Source: Methanorbis furvi
GTDB taxonomy: Archaea; Halobacteriota; Methanomicrobia; Methanomicrobiales; Methanocorpusculaceae
Direction: 5' to 3'
Assembly (NCBI RefSeq): GCF_032714615.1
Contig: NZ_JAWDKA010000007.1
Span: 1 to 64,000, forward strand
Length of the DNA stretch: 64,000 bases
Shown: in pieces, positions 59,885 through 64,000 of the stretch
Layout of the letters: each line of letters opens with the position of its first letter
Position numbering within the stretch: position 1 is the stretch's first letter
Made by a program: the position numbers and the translations under genes
Notes under the pieces: model-generated
Told to the model about the DNA's origin: nothing
The model's database searches: none
Seen by the model: only the letters and a program-made list of their open reading frames with translations

Positions 59885-60934
59885 TTAATCGTTCGGATTT
59901 TCCGCAGGGATATTTTCAGCTGCGACCTTTGCGGCAGCTTCTGCCCGAAGACGTTTTCGCTCAAGCAGTTTTTTCTTTGCCCGGTAATAATTCAGCGGAT
60001 GAGACACTTTGTCGCACTGTGCGTCGCGATTAACGCAGATGCCGTGAGTGAGCATCGTCTGGCAGGCAGGCGTTGTGTACTCATGTGTGGTGATATGATC
60101 CACTTGATATATGGTCATGTCAGGATTAAAATCTGGGCTTCGTGCGAAAATTCCTGCAACCTGTGCAGGCGTCATGCCGATGTTGTTCAAAAACGCGGTC
60201 ATGGCAAACCGTCCCGAGTGAGTGAGGTTGACGCCTGCTGCAGCTCCTGCAATCAGCGCCTGAATGCAGGGAGGATATGCAGACTCATCGATTGCACCGA
60301 ACTCGGCAAGGGTCCTCTCCTGCAGGGACGCGGATATCTTTTCGCACCATGGTGCAAACTCGTGTTCCATCGAAGGCGGGATGGAGAGGGGGAGCTGGGA
60401 AGAAAATACTTTTCTGATCCGTTCGCGAAGCAGAATGTCCTGCTCATCATCAGAGATTTTCACCGTTCCCGCTTCCACCTCACGGTTGATCAGCCGCCAC
60501 TTGGGTTCGCGGACTGCTGAGGCAAGCTCCACGTACCTGATGACCGGCATTGCGCCTGTGCCGAAACTGATGCCGAGAGTCTCACAGACATGGTTTTTCA
60601 GTTTGGCATTCTCCTCCTCCTGCAAGTAATAGTAGGCACGTTTTGCTTCCATTCTTGCAAGACGGTCGGTGAGACTGCGGTCTTTGATACAGGAAACTAA
60701 AACACGGGCAAGCACATAAGTGGCAATGTCTGCGACAAAGTCCTGGGATTCGGGATACATCTCTTTGCCGTCGATTGCATACTTTACCCGCTCAACTGCT
60801 GAGTCAAGATACTTTCGTCCAAGGACTGATGAGGCGAGCTCGTTCATCTTGATGCCGCGTGCGGCAAGGAACTCCTGGGACTCTTTCAAAAAAGGATAGT
60901 GGGTTAAGTCGCGCGGCTCGACGGCGAGACGCAT
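59885..60934 (-). CDS. priL: DNA primase large subunit PriL
   Basis: PriL supports primer synthesis by PriS and holds a [4Fe-4S] cluster. The 349-aa protein has the four cysteines C223, C291, C300 and C307 (AYPPCIQAL, PACQTM, GICVN, AQCDK) and the family start DLTHYPFLKESQEFL. It follows pcn with a 2-nt gap, the usual archaeal replication pair. Confidence 0.94.
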   Translation of the reverse strand: MRLAVEPRDLTHYPFLKESQEFLAARGIKMNELASSVLGRKYLDSAVERVKYAIDGKEMYPESQDFVADIATYVLARVLVSCIKDRSLTDRLARMEAKRAYYYLQEEENAKLKNHVCETLGISFGTGAMPVIRYVELASAVREPKWRLINREVEAGTVKISDDEQDILLRERIRKVFSSQLPLSIPPSMEHEFAPWCEKISASLQERTLAEFGAIDESAYPPCIQALIAGAAAGVNLTHSGRFAMTAFLNNIGMTPAQVAGIFARSPDFNPDMTIYQVDHITTHEYTTPACQTMLTHGICVNRDAQCDKVSHPLNYYRAKKKLLERKRLRAEAAAKVAAENIPAENPND

Positions 60935-60936
60935 GG

Positions 60937-61680
60937 TCAGTCTGCCTCGATTCTCGGGGCGAGGAGGTAGCCGATTTTTCCTTTGCCGTCAGCGTAGACA
61001 AAGGAGAACTGTACCGGGTGATCGTTGCCGAGACGGATCTGGACTTTGTCTGCTCTGCCGATCGACTTGCCCATGTCTTTTAAGTAGTCGAGGGAGAAGA
61101 GAGAGCGTGCAGCTGCACAGGTGATGTAGTGGACATCGTCTCCGACGAGCTCGCGTTTGATTCTGTCGCTGTCGCCTTCTGCGTTTAAGGTGAAGACTTT
61201 GGTGTCCGGGTTGACGGAAAGGGAGATTTTGTCGGAGACCATTGCGGCAGCTTTTATGGAGTCGTTGAACATTGCTCCGGAGATCTCAAAGGTTGCCGGC
61301 AGTTCAAGGTTGGGTGCGTTCGGATCTTTTCTGATGGTCTTGGTGTCCAGCAGCGTTATTGAGTATTCGTATCCGCCGAAACTGATCTTCAGTTTTTTGC
61401 CTGAGTCGTCGAGTTCGAGTGCGACGATATCGGATTTGCCGATCATTCCCATCATGGAGCGGATCTTTTCGATGTCGAGTCCGAGCTCTGCCGGTTCTGC
61501 GGCATAGGTGGTAAATGCTCCAGCCTCCAGTTCAAGGGAGACCATGGCAACATTGGAGGTATCAACCGTGATTGTACGGATGCCGCTTTCGGTGACATGA
61601 AGTCGGCATTCGTTCACCAGTGCAGAGACTGCGTCAATTGTCTCCCGGAAAATATCTGCTTCGATTGTTGCTTTTAACAT
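60937..61680 (-). CDS. pcn: DNA polymerase sliding clamp (PCNA)
   Basis: PCNA is the homotrimeric ring that tethers polymerases and other factors to DNA. The 247-aa protein starts MLKATIEADIFRETIDAVSA and has the family's MVSLELEAGAFTTYAAEPAE, LGLDIEKIRSM and the C-terminal MGKSIGRADKVQIRLGNDHP then VQFSFV. Length is standard. It precedes priL in one operon. An inverted repeat lies just upstream. Confidence 0.96.
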   Translation of the reverse strand: MLKATIEADIFRETIDAVSALVNECRLHVTESGIRTITVDTSNVAMVSLELEAGAFTTYAAEPAELGLDIEKIRSMMGMIGKSDIVALELDDSGKKLKISFGGYEYSITLLDTKTIRKDPNAPNLELPATFEISGAMFNDSIKAAAMVSDKISLSVNPDTKVFTLNAEGDSDRIKRELVGDDVHYITCAAARSLFSLDYLKDMGKSIGRADKVQIRLGNDHPVQFSFVYADGKGKIGYLLAPRIEAD

Positions 61681-61718
61681 CAGTGTATACCCCTTGACAC
61701 ACTGAAAAATGCAGTGTG
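61681..61718. promoter_or_regulatory. CAGTGT inverted repeat before pcn
   Basis: CACACTG (61698-61704) and CAGTGTG (61712-61718) are perfect inverted halves 7 nt apart. A third CAGTGT half-site lies at 61681-61686, next to the pcn start codon. The group sits in the pcn promoter/leader and could be an operator for cell-cycle or damage control of replication genes. Confidence 0.4.
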
Positions 61719-61799
61719 ACGGTCCTTAGTGGTAATATTATGTGTTTTATGTACATATATATTGCCGGTATCTTTGGGTGTTGCAGCATTATTCATCAG

Positions 61800-61905
61800 C
61801 AGCCACGAAAAACACACGACGCATGCCTTTCACACGCCGTTGTGTGATGCTCACTGCTTAGCAGCCTCGCAGGGACACACGAAAATTTCACCGAAAAAAA
61901 ATCAC
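61800..61905. repeat. Degenerate family A/B repeat remnant
   Basis: Family B module words (GCATGCCTTTCACACGCCGT, GCTCACTGCTTAGCAGC) are flanked by family A-like CAGCCACGAAAAACACACG and ACACACGAAAATTTCACCG. The pairing arms are weak. It lies between the pcn promoter and the tbp 3' end. Confidence 0.6.
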
Positions 61906-61953
61906 GGAATCTGAAAAAAATAGAGAGCTGATGAATCTTTGTCAGGAAAATTT

Positions 61954-62514
61954 TCAGAGCATCTTCATTTCAGAGAGATCTTTGTAAATTTTCTGTACCG
62001 CACGTTTTGCATCCTCGGGCTTTTTGCCGCCGGTGATGATCAGTTTGCCTGACCCGAACAGTAACACGACAACTTTTGGATCATCGAGCCGGTAGACGAG
62101 ACCCGGGAACTGCTCAGGTTCGTACTCGATTTTGTCGAGATTGAAGCTCATCGCAATTTTATTGAGATTGATGCGCGAGCCGAGATCGGCTGAGGTGACA
62201 ATATTCTGAATGCTGTAGGTCGGGTTGTCGACGATTTCAATATTGAGGTCGCGCAAAAGACCGACCAGATATTCAAGGCCTTTGTTGAGGCTGTCAATAC
62301 TTTTTGCACCGGTCAGTACAACTTTTCCTGAGCCAAAAACCAGTGCGGCAATTTTTGGATTCTGCATTCGCAGAACAACTCCCGGAAACCGTTGTTTATT
62401 GTACTCTGCACCGGGAATTTGCGCTGCTAATACAAGGAGATCCAGCTTATCGTTTACCTTTGTCGATGCGACCACATTTTCGATCTTCAAAGATTCATCG
62501 GGCAGGCCTGACAT
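61954..62514 (-). CDS. tbp: TATA-box-binding protein
   Basis: TBP nucleates archaeal transcription initiation. The 186-aa protein has two pseudo-repeats (IENVVASTKVNDKLDLLVLA and IQNIVTSADLGSRINLNKIA, each followed by a FPGVVLRM/FPGLVYRL and VFGSGKVVLTG/LFGSGKLIITG block). ATG 62514 (MSGLPDESLKI) is chosen because TATTTAAATA lies 26 bp upstream, giving a leaderless transcript; a GTG at 62529 is also in frame. Confidence 0.96.
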   Translation of the reverse strand: MSGLPDESLKIENVVASTKVNDKLDLLVLAAQIPGAEYNKQRFPGVVLRMQNPKIAALVFGSGKVVLTGAKSIDSLNKGLEYLVGLLRDLNIEIVDNPTYSIQNIVTSADLGSRINLNKIAMSFNLDKIEYEPEQFPGLVYRLDDPKVVVLLFGSGKLIITGGKKPEDAKRAVQKIYKDLSEMKML

Positions 62515-62534
62515 ATTTATATCTAACACAAGTA

Positions 62535-62547
62535 ACTATTTAAATAC
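62535..62547 (-). promoter_or_regulatory. TATA box of tbp
   Basis: TATTTAAATA on the minus strand lies about 26 bp before the ATG at 62514, the spacing for a leaderless archaeal mRNA. Confidence 0.6.
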
Positions 62548-62605
62548 TCGGTTGATGGGTACCGGAAAAAAAGGTACGGAGATACTGCTCCGCAAATTTA
62601 TCGTA

Positions 62606-62926
62606 TTAATCGTATTCACGCCAGGTGTGTTTGCATTTGGTGCAGCGGAAAAACCGGACCTCGGACTCATCAGCACTGCGGAGCTGACGAAGCCACCACT
62701 CGGCAACACCGTGGCCACAGTTCGGGCACTTGACTGCGCAGGTGGGTTTTGTCTCTATGGACATGTCATCATCGACGATCAGGATATCATTTTCCTGCAT
62801 GTAGGCAACTTTTTTCATCTGTTCCTTTTCAGTGGAGCTGATCTCTTCCACATATCCGCACTGTGCACAGCATAGTTTCCCTTCCTTGGACTTCATTAAT
62901 TTCCCGCAATTCGGACAGAACATCAT
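62606..62926 (-). CDS. tfs: Transcription factor S (TFIIS/RPB9-like)
   Basis: TFS rescues stalled RNA polymerase by stimulating RNA cleavage. The 106-aa protein has an N-terminal ribbon (FCPNCGKLM ... CCAQCGYVEE) and a C-terminal ribbon (KCPNCGHGVAEWWLRQLRSA then DESEVRFFRCTKCKH). The acidic DE in SADESE is the catalytic tip. Tandem ATGs at 62926/62923 lie about 26 bp after a TATATAT element (about 62952-62958), so the ORF's upstream ATG at 62953 is probably within the promoter. Confidence 0.93.
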   Translation of the reverse strand: MMFCPNCGKLMKSKEGKLCCAQCGYVEEISSTEKEQMKKVAYMQENDILIVDDDMSIETKPTCAVKCPNCGHGVAEWWLRQLRSADESEVRFFRCTKCKHTWREYD

Positions 62927-63093
62927 AGAGTTAAATTTTGGTTTTGCAACCATATATATCCTTGACCTGTCCGGGTGCTGCCCGTGGTCTCCGGCTTATG
63001 TTGATTTTTGTTTTTGGTACCGTTTGGAGTTCCTACAGAATTCCCGCAACAAAACCATATTTATCCATCAGGGAAAATATATACCAGGTTCTT

Positions 63094-63957
63094 ATGCTGG
63101 AGCAATTGATCGAAGTTGTTGTCATCTTATCCTGTATTGCGTTCCTGCTGTTCCTGATTCCCGGGAGACATCAGAACTATGTGGCAATTGTCGGATGGGT
63201 TGCAATGGAAGCGGTGCTCCTGCTCATGCTGCCTGAGTTTTATGCAGAAGGCAACTTTGTGTATCCGCTGATTGCAATAGTAGTCATTCCCTGTATCTAT
63301 ATTACCGTAAAGCGGCTTCTTGCAAACGATTACAATATCCGGAGGCTCACGTATGCGGCCTCGATCGCATATCTGATCTATGCACCGTTTGCGTTTATTC
63401 CGGCTCTGGGGAACTGGCTCATCAGTGTGGTCGTGGCTCTGGTGGCCGATGTTCTGACTGCGATCGGAACACCGTATACGATGTACAACTGGAACACGTT
63501 TATGGGAGAGGTGATTCCTGGCCTTGACTTTGGTTTCCGGGTTGAGGTGGTTCTCGGCTGTACCGGCATTCAGGCGATCGCCATTCTTCTTGGTGTGGTT
63601 GCAATTATTCCGTCCAGCTGGAAAAGAAAAATCGGTCTGTTCTTTTTGGTGACGGTGCCGATTTTTGCGGTGAATATTTTCCGTAATGCCTATGTTATTA
63701 CGGCATACACGCAGCAGTGGTATCCGTGGTTCCAGGAATGGTTCCCGGAACCTGAGATGTACGGGTATGCAAGTTTCTTCTGGGCACACAATGTGTTCTG
63801 CGAGCTTCTTGCGCTTGCGGTTCTGGTGGGTGTTGCGTTCGCTCTCTTCAAACTCAATCCGATGATGGTGACAACACTCCGTGATATCGGCGAGGTGTAT
63901 TATTATGATCTGATCGCTCTCCGAGACAACATCTTCGGACGGAAAAAATCCGAATAA
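63094..63957 (+). CDS. artA: Archaeosortase A
   Basis: This membrane transpeptidase (287 aa, about 8 helices) processes PGF-CTERM surface proteins and links them to lipid. The catalytic triad is visible: C156 (VVLGCTGIQAIAI), R197 (VNIFRNAYVI) and H232 (FFWAHNVFCE). The start MLEQLIEVVVILSCIAFLLF at 63094 follows a TATATA element (63077-63082). Upstream in-frame extension lacks homology. The geranylgeranyl reductases at 15.5-17.9 kb supply the type of lipid on which it acts. Confidence 0.92.
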   Translation: MLEQLIEVVVILSCIAFLLFLIPGRHQNYVAIVGWVAMEAVLLLMLPEFYAEGNFVYPLIAIVVIPCIYITVKRLLANDYNIRRLTYAASIAYLIYAPFAFIPALGNWLISVVVALVADVLTAIGTPYTMYNWNTFMGEVIPGLDFGFRVEVVLGCTGIQAIAILLGVVAIIPSSWKRKIGLFFLVTVPIFAVNIFRNAYVITAYTQQWYPWFQEWFPEPEMYGYASFFWAHNVFCELLALAVLVGVAFALFKLNPMMVTTLRDIGEVYYYDLIALRDNIFGRKKSE

Positions 63958-64000
63958 CTTTTTTTATGTGCGACTGTCCGTTCTGTGATCCTGATGAGAT

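Overview
This window comes from the chromosome of a hydrogenotrophic methanogen, most likely an order Methanomicrobiales archaeon; Methanocorpusculum is my guess and is inference only. It carries coenzyme F420 ligase (cofE), methenyl-H4MPT cyclohydrolase (mch), a Fae-Hps fusion, tandem geranylgeranyl reductases for archaeal lipids, SepCysS for tRNA-dependent cysteine synthesis, and the archaeal information-processing set PCNA, PriL, TBP, TFS, Orc1/Cdc6, S17e, RIO2 and the archaeal CCA enzyme. Genes are dense, with many 1-4 nt overlaps (ATGA/GTGA), several GTG/TTG starts, and several apparently leaderless promoters with a TATA box about 26 bp before the start codon.

Layout. Positions 1-540 hold four tandem tRNA-Cys units: two normal tRNA-Cys(GCA) genes and, before them, two copies of a tRNA-Cys-like gene carrying a 54-nt, two-hairpin insertion next to the anticodon. 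A 59-codon ORF and SepCysS follow at once, giving a cysteine-coding locus. From 2.3 to 18.1 kb come cofE, a dihydropteroate-synthase-like gene, glyA, a flavoprotein pair, an exported COG1361-type protein, nadE with a degenerate PP-loop partner, rio2-DUF460-thiL, and ferredoxin with two geranylgeranyl reductases. From 18.2 to 26.5 kb come a phosphate transporter with its PhoU-like partner, an AlkA-like glycosylase, flavin proteins, fae-hps, and metX with a free-standing ThrRS editing domain. From 27.5 to 38 kb come bacterial-type sbcCD, a sodium/solute symporter with small accessory protein, an MFS pump, a zinc-ribbon protein, a TPR protein and tRNA-Val. From 38.3 to 54.6 kb come mch, a ferredoxin, an M20 peptidase, LarE-like and ThiI, thpR-cca, a broken SdpI-like gene, RNase HI-TrmO, Mrp and Orc1/Cdc6. 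From 54.7 to 64 kb come dapA-dapB, an HD/ThiN/S17e operon, an acyl-CoA ligase, pcn-priL, tbp, tfs and archaeosortase A.

A second theme is the intergenic DNA. At least four families of large imperfect palindromes (about 50-530 bp) fill many longer gaps. Each arm is built from degenerate 9-11 nt words such as ACGCGAAT, CACGGAA or CACGCAAAT. Two of the families share a GC-rich internal module, and one family supplies the last codons and stop of two unrelated genes. No CRISPR array, rRNA operon or transposase gene is visible.
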